Positions 44,313 through 54,500 of a stretch of 64,000 nucleotides of DNA are shown here, in pieces (position 1 is the stretch's first letter; the number at the start of each line of letters is the position of its first letter). The notes under the pieces were generated by a model. That model was not told the origin of the DNA. It saw nothing but the letters and a program-made list of their open reading frames with translations, and did not search any database. This DNA is from Chitinophagaceae bacterium (GTDB lineage Bacteria > Bacteroidota > Bacteroidia > Chitinophagales > Chitinophagaceae), in assembly GCA_022841365.1 (NCBI GenBank), contig JALHRP010000003.1, positions 96,366 through 160,365 on the forward strand, read 5' to 3'. Made by a program: the position numbers and the translations under genes.

Positions 44313-45413
44313 ATGAAACAAACTACACTGCTATTTACGCTTTTCTTCTTGCTGATAAATGCACATGCACAGTTAGATCTGCCGCCAAGTGCCAATAATC
44401 CTAAAGCAACTGTAACGGAAGATGTAGGCATTACCAGTATTACGCTTAGTTATTCAAGACCCGATGTGAATAAACGTGAAGGAAAAATTTATGGTGATGG
44501 CAACCCTGTTACTTATGGGTTTTCAACAAACAGTTTCCTTACCAATAAAAATACAGCGCCCTGGCGTGCGGGTGCAAATGAAAACACCACCATTACGTTT
44601 GAGCATGATGTAAAAGTTGAAGGGAAAGACATCAAAGCAGGTACTTATGGTTTACATATTGCATTATACCCTGATAATGCTACCATTATTTTTTCCAATC
44701 AAACGGATGCATGGGGCAGTTTTTATTATGATGAAAAATACGATGCCCTGCGTATTAATGTAAAAACAGTGCCACTTGATAAAAGTGTAGAGTGGTTGAA
44801 ATATGAATTCATTGAACATAAAGAAAAGCATTGTGTGATTGCCCTGCAGTGGGAAAAATTATCCATCCCCTTTAAGGTAGATGTGGATGTTGAAAACATC
44901 GTTATTGCAAGATTGAGACAGCAACTGACCGGTCCAAAAGGTTTTAATGCGTTGAACGTGTTAGCTGCTGCAAATTATTGTGTATCGAGAAACATCAATC
45001 TTGAAGAAGCATTAACATGGAGTCAGCGGGCAGCTGGTACAAAAACATTTGCAACATTAAATAACCTTGCGAACAACTATACAAAGCTGAACAGGATAGC
45101 TCAGGCCGACTCAACAATGAATGAAGCGTTGGCTTTTGCAAACCCCAATCAATACATGGGTTATGGCCGCTCGTTAATCACTTTAAAAAGATTGGACAGG
45201 GCTCTGGAAATTTTTACGGCCAATCAAAAAAAGAATGGAGATGTATATGCAGTAAATGCAGGGTTCATGTCTTATTATTCTTCTACAGGCGATTTTAAAA
45301 AAGCATTGGGCTATGCAAACAAAGCATTGGCACAGGCACCAAATGATGCAGCTAAGACAACCATCACTGGCTTTATTACAAAACTGAAAGAAGGAAAAGA
45401 TATCAATCAATAA
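44313..45413 (+). CDS. Secreted DUF2911 protein with TPR-like tail
   Basis: 366 residues, signal ending AHAQ. The DUF2911 domain (~20-200) shows SITLSYSRPDVNKREGKIYG, WRAGANENTTITF and GTYGLHIALYP, then a TPR-like helical region (~240-360; ATLNNLANNYTKL, YGRSLITLKRLDRALEIF). DUF2911 is common in Bacteroidota and unexplained. It follows the ankyrin gene by 22 bases and precedes the rhodanese gene by 9, indicating an operon. Confidence 0.9.
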   Translation: MKQTTLLFTLFFLLINAHAQLDLPPSANNPKATVTEDVGITSITLSYSRPDVNKREGKIYGDGNPVTYGFSTNSFLTNKNTAPWRAGANENTTITFEHDVKVEGKDIKAGTYGLHIALYPDNATIIFSNQTDAWGSFYYDEKYDALRINVKTVPLDKSVEWLKYEFIEHKEKHCVIALQWEKLSIPFKVDVDVENIVIARLRQQLTGPKGFNALNVLAAANYCVSRNINLEEALTWSQRAAGTKTFATLNNLANNYTKLNRIAQADSTMNEALAFANPNQYMGYGRSLITLKRLDRALEIFTANQKKNGDVYAVNAGFMSYYSSTGDFKKALGYANKALAQAPNDAAKTTITGFITKLKEGKDINQ

Positions 45414-45422
45414 TTTTTAATC

Positions 45423-45980
45423 ATGAAAATGAAGATTTATATAACAGTGTTTGTTCTGTTAATTATTTCTGTATTTGGATTTACAGATGGAAACGCTAAA
45501 AGAGTAAATGAATACACCTGCACCCCGTGTGGAGCAGACTGTGATGCCGATCTTTACAATTCTCCCGGCACCTGTAAGCATTGCCATATGCCGTTGGTAA
45601 AAAAATCAACGGTTGTATTTAAGAAAGTGGAGCCTGCACAACTTTGTGCATTTGTTACAACACATAAAAAAGTAATCCTGCTCGATGTAAGAACAAAAGC
45701 TGAGTTTGAAGGAACAGCAGAAGAAAAATTCGGCCGCTTAAAAAATGCCATTAATATTCCCATACAGGAACTGGAGCAACGGATTGCAGAATTGAGTGCG
45801 TATAAGAATACAGAAATTGTTGTGTATTGTTCTCACAGTCACCGCAGCCCGAGAGCAAGTTACCTGCTGAATCAACTTGGATTTAAAAAAGTAACCAATA
45901 TGCAGGGTGGTATGAGTGTGTGGAAAGAACAGGTAAAAGAAAAACAATGCAATCAAAAACTTTATATCGCACAGGAATAA
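45423..45980 (+). CDS. Secreted rhodanese with N-terminal metal-binding motif
   Basis: 185 residues (ATG at 45423, or 45429). After a signal-like leader, YTCTPCGADCDADLY and CKHCHMPLV give a heavy-metal-binding-domain-like Cys cluster. The rhodanese domain follows with the catalytic loop VYCSHSHRSPRAS (Cys at VYC) and NMQGGMSVW. Rhodaneses move sulfane sulfur; linkage to a metal motif suggests periplasmic redox or metal handling (inference). The stop overlaps the next start (TAATG). Confidence 0.87.
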   Translation: MKMKIYITVFVLLIISVFGFTDGNAKRVNEYTCTPCGADCDADLYNSPGTCKHCHMPLVKKSTVVFKKVEPAQLCAFVTTHKKVILLDVRTKAEFEGTAEEKFGRLKNAINIPIQELEQRIAELSAYKNTEIVVYCSHSHRSPRASYLLNQLGFKKVTNMQGGMSVWKEQVKEKQCNQKLYIAQE

Positions 45981-46948
45981 TGAAACAGCAATTTTTACTG
46001 ATCTGTTTTTTTCTATGTTGCGAGTTTCAGCTCGTTGCACAGAACAGTAATAAGTATACATTCTTTAGTATGCCTGCACCAGGTGATACTGCAGTTGTAT
46101 TTGCAGCCGGGATTGTTTCAGATGAACTAGGCAACAGGGATATGGCGATTGCACCCGATGCAAATGAATTCTTTTATACCATCCAATACAGGGGCGGACA
46201 GTTCAGCACTATTATGCAGGTGCAGAACATCAATGGAAAATGGGGTAAACCGGAAGTGGCTTTATTCAGCGGAATGTACAATGATCTGGAGCCTGCTTAC
46301 TCCCCCGACGGAACCAGAGTTTATTTTGCATCCAATCGTCCATTACCTGGAAGTAAGAGTAAGGATTATAATATCTGGTATGTAAAAAAACAAAACGGAC
46401 AATGGGTTGAGCCAACTCCTTTGCAAAACACAGTAAATACAACAGCTGATGAATTTTATCCGGCTGTTACAAAATCAGGCAATCTCTATTTTACAAGAGC
46501 CGTTAAAGACAAAGGAGAAGATATTGTAGTATGCAGGTGGCTAAATGGTTCATACGAAGAAGCGGTAAGTCTGCCGGATGCAATCAATACTACCGGAGAT
46601 GAATTCAATGCATTTGTTGATGCAGATGAGCAATATATTATTTACAGCGGGTATAAACGAAAAGGGGCGTATGGTGTGGGCGATTTGTACATCAGCAAAA
46701 AAAATGAAAAAGGCGAATGGGGAGAATCAATTAATCTTGGTAACAGCATCAATGCAATTGGCCTTACTTATTGCCCTTATGTAAGTCCGGATAAAAAATA
46801 CTTTTTCTTTACCAGCAGCCGTAACAGTACGATTAAAGTTCCTTTTGAACAACCACAAAACATCAAACAACTGAAAGAAAAAACAACTCATCATTTAAAC
46901 GGGTGGGACAATATTTACTGGATGAGTGCAGATAAACTTTTTAAATAA
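45980..46948 (+). CDS. Secreted PD40/WD40-like beta-propeller protein
   Basis: 322 residues from ATG MKQQFLLICFFLCC; the upstream extension lies in the rhodanese gene. Signal ends LVAQ. Repeated PD40-type motifs such as DLEPAYSPDGTRVYFASNRP, DEFYPAVTKSGNLYFTRA and YCPYVSPDKKYFFFTS indicate a TolB-like propeller of about four to five blades. Role unknown. One-base overlap with the rhodanese gene suggests joint translation. Confidence 0.85.
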   Translation: MKQQFLLICFFLCCEFQLVAQNSNKYTFFSMPAPGDTAVVFAAGIVSDELGNRDMAIAPDANEFFYTIQYRGGQFSTIMQVQNINGKWGKPEVALFSGMYNDLEPAYSPDGTRVYFASNRPLPGSKSKDYNIWYVKKQNGQWVEPTPLQNTVNTTADEFYPAVTKSGNLYFTRAVKDKGEDIVVCRWLNGSYEEAVSLPDAINTTGDEFNAFVDADEQYIIYSGYKRKGAYGVGDLYISKKNEKGEWGESINLGNSINAIGLTYCPYVSPDKKYFFFTSSRNSTIKVPFEQPQNIKQLKEKTTHHLNGWDNIYWMSADKLFK

Positions 46949-46969
46949 CGTTTAAACCATTATTACATT

Positions 46970-47356
46970 ATGGAACATGCAATCAGCTGGTTTGAAATTC
47001 CGGCAACTGATTTAAACAGAGCAACCGCTTTTTATGAAACTATTTTTGGATTAAAACTGACGGTGTTTGATACGCCCAATCTGAAAATGCGGATGTTCCC
47101 TATTGATGATATAATGACGGGTGTTGGCGGTGCCGTTGTTGACAGCGGCGGGTTTCATAAACCTTCTGTAACGGATGGTCCGCTCATTTATTTAAATGGA
47201 AATCCCGATGTACAACTGATCCTTGATAAAGTAGAAGCAGCAGGCGGTACCATCATGGTACCTAAAACCCAGATATCACCTGAGTTTGGATACATGGCTG
47301 TGATCATAGATACAGAAGGCAACCGGATTGCGTTTCATTCCATCCCACAATCTTAA
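46970..47356 (+). CDS. VOC-family protein (glyoxalase/bleomycin-resistance type)
   Basis: 128 residues. ISWFEIPATDLNRATAFYETIFG and the late YMAVIIDTEGNRIAFHS are the two beta-alpha-beta halves of the VOC fold, with metal ligands likely H and E. Cytosolic; substrate unknown. Twenty-one bases after the PD40 gene. Confidence 0.92.
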   Translation: MEHAISWFEIPATDLNRATAFYETIFGLKLTVFDTPNLKMRMFPIDDIMTGVGGAVVDSGGFHKPSVTDGPLIYLNGNPDVQLILDKVEAAGGTIMVPKTQISPEFGYMAVIIDTEGNRIAFHSIPQS

Positions 47357-47359
47357 TTC

Positions 47360-47839
47360 ATGAACAGAAGATCAGCAGCATTTTTGCTTTTGATGGTAAG
47401 CGTCTGTTTCAGTGCGGGTGAAAAACGTGCATCAAAATCCAATCAGTTTTCCTGGTTATTGGGCAACTGGCAAATGCAGAAAAAAAGCGGACTCATCACT
47501 GAAAGCTGGACACAACAAAACGACAGCACAATGAATGGAGAAAGTTTTCTGATCAAAACAACAGGTGAAAAAATATTGCTGGAACGCATTCTGTTTGTAC
47601 GTAGAGAAGGTCAATACTTTTATATTCCAACAACAGCCAACCAGAACAATCAGCAACCGGTGAGCTTTACAGTTACTTCGTACAGCAACAGCGGATTTAC
47701 TGCAGAGAATCCTGAACATGATTTTCCTAAACGAATTATCTACACGCTGATCAATAAAGATTCATTACAGGCAATCATTGATGGCGGCCCTGCCATGCCG
47801 GAGAAAAAATCAATCTTCAATTATTCACGACAAAATTAA
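47360..47839 (+). CDS. Secreted DUF6265-like protein
   Basis: 159 residues with a short signal (MNRRSAAFLLLMVSVCFSAG). SWLLGNWQMQKKSGLITESWTQQNDSTMNGESF and ENPEHDFPKRIIY follow the pattern of small lipocalin-like DUF6265 proteins (LLGNW). The function is unknown. It begins 3 bases after the VOC stop. Confidence 0.75.
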   Translation: MNRRSAAFLLLMVSVCFSAGEKRASKSNQFSWLLGNWQMQKKSGLITESWTQQNDSTMNGESFLIKTTGEKILLERILFVRREGQYFYIPTTANQNNQQPVSFTVTSYSNSGFTAENPEHDFPKRIIYTLINKDSLQAIIDGGPAMPEKKSIFNYSRQN

Positions 47840-47844
47840 ATGTG

Positions 47845-48345
47845 ATGAAAACGTATGACTGGAGCCGTTTTGTTACAAGAATTAACGTGCATGCATCTGC
47901 AGAAAAACTCTACCGCTGCTGGACTACCAGAGAAGGCATTGAATCCTGGTTTTTACGGTTGAGCGAATATAAACATCCGCAGGATGGATTAAGAGACCCG
48001 AATGAACCGGTGCAACCAGGCGATACTTACCGCTGGCTTTGGTATGGATGGGATGATGATACGGTTGAACATGGAGCCATACTCGATTGCAATGGAAAAG
48101 ATTTTTTCAAGTTCAGTTTTGGCAAAGCAGGCGATTGCAGTGTAAACATTCACCAGGAAGAAGGTGAAACCATTGTTGAGCTGGTGCAGGAACATATTCC
48201 AACCGATGAACAGGGCATGCATTACTGGCACCTGGGTTGCAAAACCGGCTGGACGTTTTACTTAGCAAATTTGAAAAGCATTTGCGAAGGAGGAATTGAT
48301 TTAAGAAACCGGAATCTGTTATTAAAAAATATGGTCAATGCATAA
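47845..48345 (+). CDS. SRPBCC/AHSA1-type START-like protein
   Basis: 166 residues from ATG; a GTG one codon earlier is discounted. TRINVHASAEKLYRCWTTREGIESWF is the AHSA1/polyketide-cyclase-like beginning and ETIVELVQEHIPTDEQG the late strand; the fold encloses a hydrophobic cavity. Often found with VOC, DinB and YCII genes. Last gene before a 506-base non-coding stretch. Confidence 0.88.
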   Translation: MKTYDWSRFVTRINVHASAEKLYRCWTTREGIESWFLRLSEYKHPQDGLRDPNEPVQPGDTYRWLWYGWDDDTVEHGAILDCNGKDFFKFSFGKAGDCSVNIHQEEGETIVELVQEHIPTDEQGMHYWHLGCKTGWTFYLANLKSICEGGIDLRNRNLLLKNMVNA

Positions 48346-48851
48346 AAAAGAAAAACCCGTTTGGAAAAACAGGTAATTTTCTTTTGGGTAAAAATGTGGG
48401 TTTGGATCTTCAGGGGATACGGATTAACTGTCAATCGGGTTGCTGTCATCTATTCAAAACCTGTTTTTGCATATTTTGGGTTTCAGAGGTAGCTGAAGCG
48501 AAAACAGATGCAGATGCAGGTCTTTCTGAGGATTGGATTTGGTTTATTTTGGTTTTTCGATGATCGTTTCTTTTGCTTTTGCTCTATCACAATCGCAGCA
48601 CAAAGATGCGACACATGAAAGCCCAAAAAAATAGAACAAGAAAGGATTCAACTGTACTGTTTTTATGTGGTTCTGTGTAGTTGTTTTACGATGGGCTTTC
48701 ACTTTTAAGGGTATACATTGGGCTAATCTGTTTTACATAAATGCTAGGTGAAGTTTAGTCAACAGTATATGAATTCCATCCTGCAGCTATCATAAGCTCT
48801 GTAAAACCAGGCGTTGTAATTATATTTTTTTTCATTGATAATCATTTAATC
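48346..48851. other. GT-rich non-coding region with long-range inverted repeats
   Basis: No convincing gene. The plus strand is rich in T and G (many GGTTTTGG-type words). Two inverted repeats can be seen: AAAAACAGGT (48365-48374) with its complement at 48459-48468, and TGAAAGCCCA (48616-48625) with TGGGCTTTCA (48692-48701). The DinB promoter is expected at the right end. It could be a structured leader or small RNA, but this is not proven. Confidence 0.4.
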
Positions 48852-49373
48852 ATGCAATTCAGCATAAGCAACAGCATAACATTACTGGAACGCACACCGG
48901 GAGTGCTGAAAACATTACTGTTGAATTTAAGCGATGAGTGGGTTCATCAAAACGAAGGACCGCAAACGTTTTCGCCGTTTGATGTGCTGGGTCATTTAAT
49001 TCATGGCGAGCGCACAGATTGGACAGTACGGGCAAAAATTATTTTGACAGATGGATTAAAAACACCGTTTACTCCTTACGACCGCTTTGCGCAATACACA
49101 GAAAGCAAAGACAAAACAATGAACCAGTTGCTTGATGAGTTTGAACAGGTAAGAAAAGAAAATCTGCAATGGCTGAAATCAATCAATCTTTCAGTAACAG
49201 ATCTTGAGCGTGAAGGGATGCACCCTGCTTTAGGTAAAGTAACCCTGCAAAATTTGCTGGCTGCATGGGTGGCCCATGACCTTACACATATTGCCCAGAT
49301 CACCAGAGTACTTGCTAAGCAATACAAAGATAAAATGGGACCCTGGACGCAGTATTTCAGGATACTGCAGTAA
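48852..49373 (+). CDS. DinB/YfiT-like metal-dependent four-helix protein
   Basis: 173 residues; DVLGHLIHGERTDW supplies the first His ligand and AAWVAHDLTHIAQI the His pair of the DinB-family metal site. Some members are thiol S-transferases (bacillithiol, mycothiol); the substrate is unknown here. Flanked by two GT-rich non-coding regions and ended by a clear terminator. Confidence 0.9.
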   Translation: MQFSISNSITLLERTPGVLKTLLLNLSDEWVHQNEGPQTFSPFDVLGHLIHGERTDWTVRAKIILTDGLKTPFTPYDRFAQYTESKDKTMNQLLDEFEQVRKENLQWLKSINLSVTDLEREGMHPALGKVTLQNLLAAWVAHDLTHIAQITRVLAKQYKDKMGPWTQYFRILQ

Positions 49374-49378
49374 AATAG

Positions 49379-49405
49379 AAAAGCAGGTGTTGGTCACCTG
49401 CTTTT
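49379..49405 (+). terminator. Intrinsic terminator after DinB gene
   Basis: Stem AAAAGCAGGTG / CACCTGCTTTT (11 bp) with a TTGGT loop, followed by T-rich sequence, lies six bases after the DinB stop codon. Confidence 0.85.
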
Positions 49406-49857
49406 TCAGAAAATGGTTTTAAGAATACGGATTAAAAACGGTTCCCCTTGTATTGATCAACATGAGAAATTCTGTTTGGGAGTCGGACTCGGATTAAAGT
49501 TGGTTTTCATAAGAGTGGTTCTTTCAAGTAAGCATTCATGGGTACGAATGTCATTTGGTTGTTTTTCAAAAGGATTTTGGGTTCATAGTAATACTTGGTG
49601 TTTTCATCAATCAGCTTTCATGGGTACGGATCTTTTTTGGTTTTCAACATGGATTTTGGTTGGCTCTTCTTTGGATTTGGATTTCAACTCATTCACAACA
49701 CAAAGAAACAACCGCCAAACCCTTTAAAAAATAGTATATGATGGCATTAAAATGTACTTGTTTGCTGTTTCGAATTGTAGTTGAATTTCGGCACAGCTAC
49801 TTTCTTTTACTACAGTAAAGTGTTATTTTGTAAACGTTTCACTTAAACCTTTAAATA
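49406..49857. other. GT-rich non-coding region with imperfect direct repeats
   Basis: No gene is supported. Two direct repeats of about 42-47 bases start at 49535 and 49618 (TTCATGGGTACG.AT, then GGATTTTGG). G/T words such as TTTGGATTTGG are common. A 104-residue frame runs through it, but it has low-complexity Trp/Ser/Phe-rich sequence and is rejected. Its base composition resembles the region left of the DinB gene. Confidence 0.45.
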
Positions 49858-50313
49858 ATGCAATCAAAAGCCATAAATGCAAACGCTTATATTGCCGAAA
49901 TGCCCGTTGAACGGCAGGCAGCTTTTAAAAAACTCAGGGCTGTGATCAAAAAAAACCTTTCACCCGGGTTTAAAGAAATGATGAGTTATGGTATGATCGG
50001 TTTTTCCGTTCCGCATTCTAAATATCCGGCAGGCTATCATTGCAACCCTAAAGATCCTTTGCCATTTATGTGCATTGCATCTCAAAAAAATTTTATTGCT
50101 GTGTATCATATGGGTATCTATGCAAAACCTGACCTGTTGAAATGGTTTACTGCGGCCCATGCAAAAGCGTCAGCTAAAAAGTTAGACATGGGCAAAAGCT
50201 GTATGCGTTACAAAAAACCGGAAGACATTCCATTTGAACTGATTGGTGAACTTGCTGCAAAAATGTCGGCCGATGAGTGGATCAGCTTGTATGAACAAAA
50301 ATATAAACGATAA
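49858..50313 (+). CDS. DUF1801 (YdhG-like) protein
   Basis: 151 residues. ADYIAxMP-type start seen as NAYIAEMPVERQAAFKKLRAVI, then KEMMSYGMIGFSVP and CMRYKKPEDIPFELIGELA are the DUF1801 hallmarks. Small cytosolic alpha/beta protein, function unknown; often near AHSA1 and VOC genes. Starts an apparent operon with the two genes following at 3 and 6 bases. Confidence 0.9.
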   Translation: MQSKAINANAYIAEMPVERQAAFKKLRAVIKKNLSPGFKEMMSYGMIGFSVPHSKYPAGYHCNPKDPLPFMCIASQKNFIAVYHMGIYAKPDLLKWFTAAHAKASAKKLDMGKSCMRYKKPEDIPFELIGELAAKMSADEWISLYEQKYKR

Positions 50314-50316
50314 AAC

Positions 50317-50697
50317 ATGAAACAGTTACTTACAGTTATCGTATTGCTCATTTCGGTACAGTTGTGTGCGCAGGACAAAACCAAAACACCCCAATGGCTG
50401 GGTATTCTTACGCTGGCTGAAAAATATAAAGATGAAAAAAACTGGACCAAAACGGATGAAGCTATCACCGGCGAACATTTTCAACGGCTTGTGAAAATGA
50501 AAAATGAGGGAGTAGTTATCCTTGCAGGAAGAACGCAATTGGATCTGAACAATCCCGGTATGATGGGCCTGGTGATTTTTTATGCCAAAGATGAAAAAGA
50601 AGCCATGCAGTTTATGCAGAACGACCCTGCAGTGAAAAACAACATCATGCTGGCGAAAGTGGTACCTTATAGTGTAGCAGTAACTAAATGCGAATAA
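50317..50697 (+). CDS. Secreted YCII-related protein
   Basis: 126 residues, with signal ending QLCAQ, unlike the cytosolic YCII next to ECF42. HFQRLVKMKNEGVVILAGRT and GLVIFYAKDEKEAMQFMQNDPAV are YCII-type repeats of the ferredoxin-like fold. An exported YCII protein is less usual. Function unknown. Cotranscribed with DUF1801. Confidence 0.85.
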   Translation: MKQLLTVIVLLISVQLCAQDKTKTPQWLGILTLAEKYKDEKNWTKTDEAITGEHFQRLVKMKNEGVVILAGRTQLDLNNPGMMGLVIFYAKDEKEAMQFMQNDPAVKNNIMLAKVVPYSVAVTKCE

Positions 50698-50703
50698 CCA
50701 ATC

Positions 50704-51450
50704 ATGCATGTGCCGGAAGATGATATTATTACATTGATCGAGCTGCATGCTGTTGATGGTATCCGTAATTGTTTTGCACAGGGGCTTGATGCAAACAGCT
50801 TTCACAACAATCAACCGCTTATTTATGAACTGCTGAGTGAGTATACTCGCTCACCCCGTTTTAACGATTGTGTAAAAGCATTTGTTGATGCCGGTTTGAA
50901 GTTTGAAGACAGCGCTTTGCTTGCGGTGTTGTTGAATGATACGGCTATGCTTGAGCAAGAATTAAAAAAAAATCCATCGGTTATTTCAAAACCAATTTCA
51001 TTCCGTGCAGCGTACACGCCCCTGGAAGAAGCAACGCTGTTGCATGTATGTGCTGAATTTAACCATGCAGCCTGTGCTGAGCTATTGGTAAAACATGGAG
51101 CCGATGTAAATGCAGCAGCAGGTGCAGATCAATTTGGCTTTGGCGGGCAAACTCCCATCTTTCATACCGTGAATCAAAACAATCATCAATCTAAAGAGAT
51201 GATGCATTTTCTGTTAGAGCATGGAGCAAAGCTGGATATAACAGTGAAAGGAATTATCTGGGGAAAGGGATATCCCTGGGAAACGCTCATTCCTTCAGTC
51301 AACCCTATCAGTTATGCAATGATGGGATTGTTGCCGCAAATGCACCGCAATGAAAAAACAATTCATGATGTTGTTTCAATCTTACTGAAACATCAGTACA
51401 AAATCAACTATACGTCCGGTAATATTCCCAACAAATACCTTGGTTCCTGA
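50704..51450 (+). CDS. Ankyrin-repeat protein
   Basis: 248 residues without a signal. Ankyrin units include EATLLHVCAEFNHAACAELLVKHGADVNAA and GQTPIFHTVNQNNHQSKEMMHFLLEHGAKLD in successive stretches. Probably a cytosolic adaptor. Ends before a terminator at 51495. Confidence 0.85.
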   Translation: MHVPEDDIITLIELHAVDGIRNCFAQGLDANSFHNNQPLIYELLSEYTRSPRFNDCVKAFVDAGLKFEDSALLAVLLNDTAMLEQELKKNPSVISKPISFRAAYTPLEEATLLHVCAEFNHAACAELLVKHGADVNAAAGADQFGFGGQTPIFHTVNQNNHQSKEMMHFLLEHGAKLDITVKGIIWGKGYPWETLIPSVNPISYAMMGLLPQMHRNEKTIHDVVSILLKHQYKINYTSGNIPNKYLGS

Positions 51451-51494
51451 TTGAATAAAAAGAATAAAGCTTGGCAACCCTGTTTTATAGACGG

Positions 51495-51524
51495 AAAAGT
51501 TGACCAACTGCATGGTCAACTTTT
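51495..51524 (+). terminator. Intrinsic terminator of the small-protein operon
   Basis: 12-bp stem AAAAGTTGACCA / TGGTCAACTTTT with an ACTGCA loop and a following TT-run. It lies inside the longer open frame of the next gene, which supports starting that gene downstream at 51562. Confidence 0.85.
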
Positions 51525-51561
51525 TTATTACCTTTCTCATCCATTTTCAAAACCAACTGTT

Positions 51562-54500
51562 ATGAACGTTTCTAAATTTTTGAGCACAGTGTTGCTGCTC
51601 GTTTTTGCTTTTACAACACAAGCACAAAAGAAAACAACAGCTCCCGTTAAAGAAGAACCGAAAGATGCATTCAACAGCAGCCTACTGAACGGACTGCAGT
51701 TCAGGAGTGTGGGGCCTGCCATTACATCGGGCCGTATTGCAGATATTGCCGTGAACCCAAAAAACACAAGTGAGTATTATGTAGCTGCAGCAGCAGGTGG
51801 TGTTTGGAAAACAACCAATGCAGGTGTTACCTATACACCCATTTTTGATGGGGAAGGTTCATTTGCCATTGGGTGCTTAGCGATTGATCCAACCAATACC
51901 AATGTTGTATGGGTGGGTAGTGGTGAAAATAACAATCAACGTGTGGTGGGTTATGGTGACGGGTTGTATAAAAGTGAAGATGGCGGAAAGAGTTTTAAAA
52001 ATGTTGGATTAAAAAATTCAGAACATATCGGTCGTATTGCCATTGATCCAACCAATAGTGATATTGTTTATGTAGCAGCTTACGGCCCTGTTTGGAATAG
52101 TGGTGGTGAGCGTGGTATTTATAAAACAACCGATGGCGGCAAAACATGGAAACAGGTGTTGAATGTAAGTGAGCATACAGGGTTTAATGAAGTGATGGTT
52201 GATCCACGTCATCCGAACATTGTGTATGCAGCAGCGCATCAACGTCAAAGGAAAGTATTTACCTATATTGGTGGCGGACCTGAATCAGCTTTGTATAAGA
52301 GTGTTGATGGCGGTGCAACATGGAACAAAATGATGAGCGGATTACCCTCCGGTGATCTGGGAAGAATCGGTTTGAATTATTCGCCCGTTAATCCGGATGT
52401 GTTGTATTGCATTATAGAAGCAACAGAAGGCAAAGGCGGTGTGTTTAAAAGTATGGATCGTGGTGCAAGCTGGGAAAAACAAAGTGGCTACTCCACTTCG
52501 GGCAACTATTATCAGAAAATTTATTGCGATCCGAAAGACGTCAACAAATTATTTGTGATCAATGTGTACATGGGTGTAAGTAAAGATGGCGGTAAGAATT
52601 TTTCCATCCTTGGTGAAAAAAGCAAACACATAGATAACCATGTCATTTGGATTAACCCCAACAACACCGCACATTATTTAGTGGGTTGCGATGGTGGTGT
52701 GTACGAAAGTTTTGATGAAGGAAGCAACTGGAACTTTAAAGCCAACTTACCAGTTACACAGTTTTACAAAGTAGCAACCGATAATGCATTTCCGTTTTAT
52801 CATATTCACGGTGGTACACAGGATAACTTTAGTTTGGGCGGACCGTCACGCACCTTAAGTGCAAACGGCATTTTTAATTCTGATTGGTATTTTACCAGTT
52901 TGGGTGATGGCTATGAATCACAGATTGATCAAAGCAATCCGGATATTGTGTATTCACAGGCACAGTATGGTGCGTTAACACGTTATGATAAAAAGAGTGG
53001 TGAATATTTATTTATTCAACCACAGGAACCCGAAGGTGAAGCCTATCGCTGGAATTGGGATGCACCGTTGGTAATCTCTAAGTATGACAACAAACGTCTG
53101 TATCATGCGGCCAATAAAGTTTTCCGTACCGATGATCGGGGTAACACATGGAAAGTGATCAGTCCGGATTTAACAAGACAGATTGACCGCAATAAATTAC
53201 CAGTGATGGGTAAAGTGTGGAGCATGGATGCAGTTGCAAAAAATGGTTCAACTGATATTTATGGCAATATCACAACTATTGCCGAATCGAAGTTTGATGA
53301 GAATACGATTTATGTTGGAACAGATGATGGATTGATACAGGTAACAACTGACGGTGGTAACAACTGGATTAAGATTGATAATATCGCCGGTGTGCCTGAA
53401 CGCACTTATGTCAATCATATCATCACATCGCAACACGATAAAAATGTAGCATATGTTACATTCAATCATCATCGTTACGGCGATTTTCATCCATACGTTT
53501 ATAAAACAAGTGATGGCGGTAAAACATGGAAAGCTATTACCAATAATTTACCGGAGAGAGGAACATCCTATACCATTGCAGAAGATCATATAAATAAAGA
53601 CCTCTTATTTGTGGGTACTGAGTTTGGTTTGTTTGTGAGTATTGATGGCGGTGCAAAATGGGTGCAGATGAAAGCAGGTTTACCAACCATTGCAGTAAAA
53701 GATCTGGAAATTCAGAAAAGAGAAAACGATTTAATTCTTGCAACCTTTGGTCGTGGGTTTTATGTATTAGATGATTATACGCCGCTACGTAATTTAAAAA
53801 GAGAAGACCTGGATAAACAAGCAGTGATCTTTCCTGTAAAAGATGCCTGGATGTTTGTTGAATCGAAACCATTGGGTGTAAGAGGCAAAGGTTTTCTGGG
53901 CGAAAGTTTTTTTACTACACCCAATCCAAAAGTTGGTGCCGTGTTTACCTATTATCTGAAAGAGGATATTAAAACCATCAAAGAAAAACGCAGAGCAGTC
54001 GAAGCAGAAAAAATAAAGAAAGGTGAAGCACCAACCTATCCATCACCTGATTCATTGCGTTTGGAAGATGAGCAGGTTGCTCCGCATTTATTATTTACTG
54101 TAATGGATGAAGCAGGCAATGTAGTTCGCAGATTAAAAGCACCGGCCAGGAAAGGATTGAAACGTATTGTATGGGATTTCCGCACTTCAGCTTTCGGACC
54201 AATTGACCTTACTCCGTTTGATGAGTCCTTTGCCTTCAGTTCTCCCGACGAAGGATATTTTGCATTACCCGGCAATTATAAAGTTTCACTCAGCAAGTTT
54301 GAAGATGGAGCATATACAGAAATTGTAGCCCCTCAACCCTTCAAAGCCATGTCGTTGAACACAGCTACACTTCCTGCAACCGATAAAAAAGCTTTGGATG
54401 AGTTCTGTAAAAAAATTGCTGAGTTAAGCAGGGTTGTTGCAGCAACGGATCAGTACCGTGCTGAGTTAGTAAACAAACTACGTTACATGAAACAGGCAGT

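Noticed and set aside
49413..49727. 104-residue plus-strand frame right of the DinB gene
   Set aside because: It lies in GT-rich low-complexity sequence, is Trp/Ser/Phe-rich and repeated, and has no domain or signal.
51451..51561. N-terminal extension of the BNR protein from a TTG
   Set aside because: It crosses an intrinsic terminator and lies before a perfect signal peptide at 51562.
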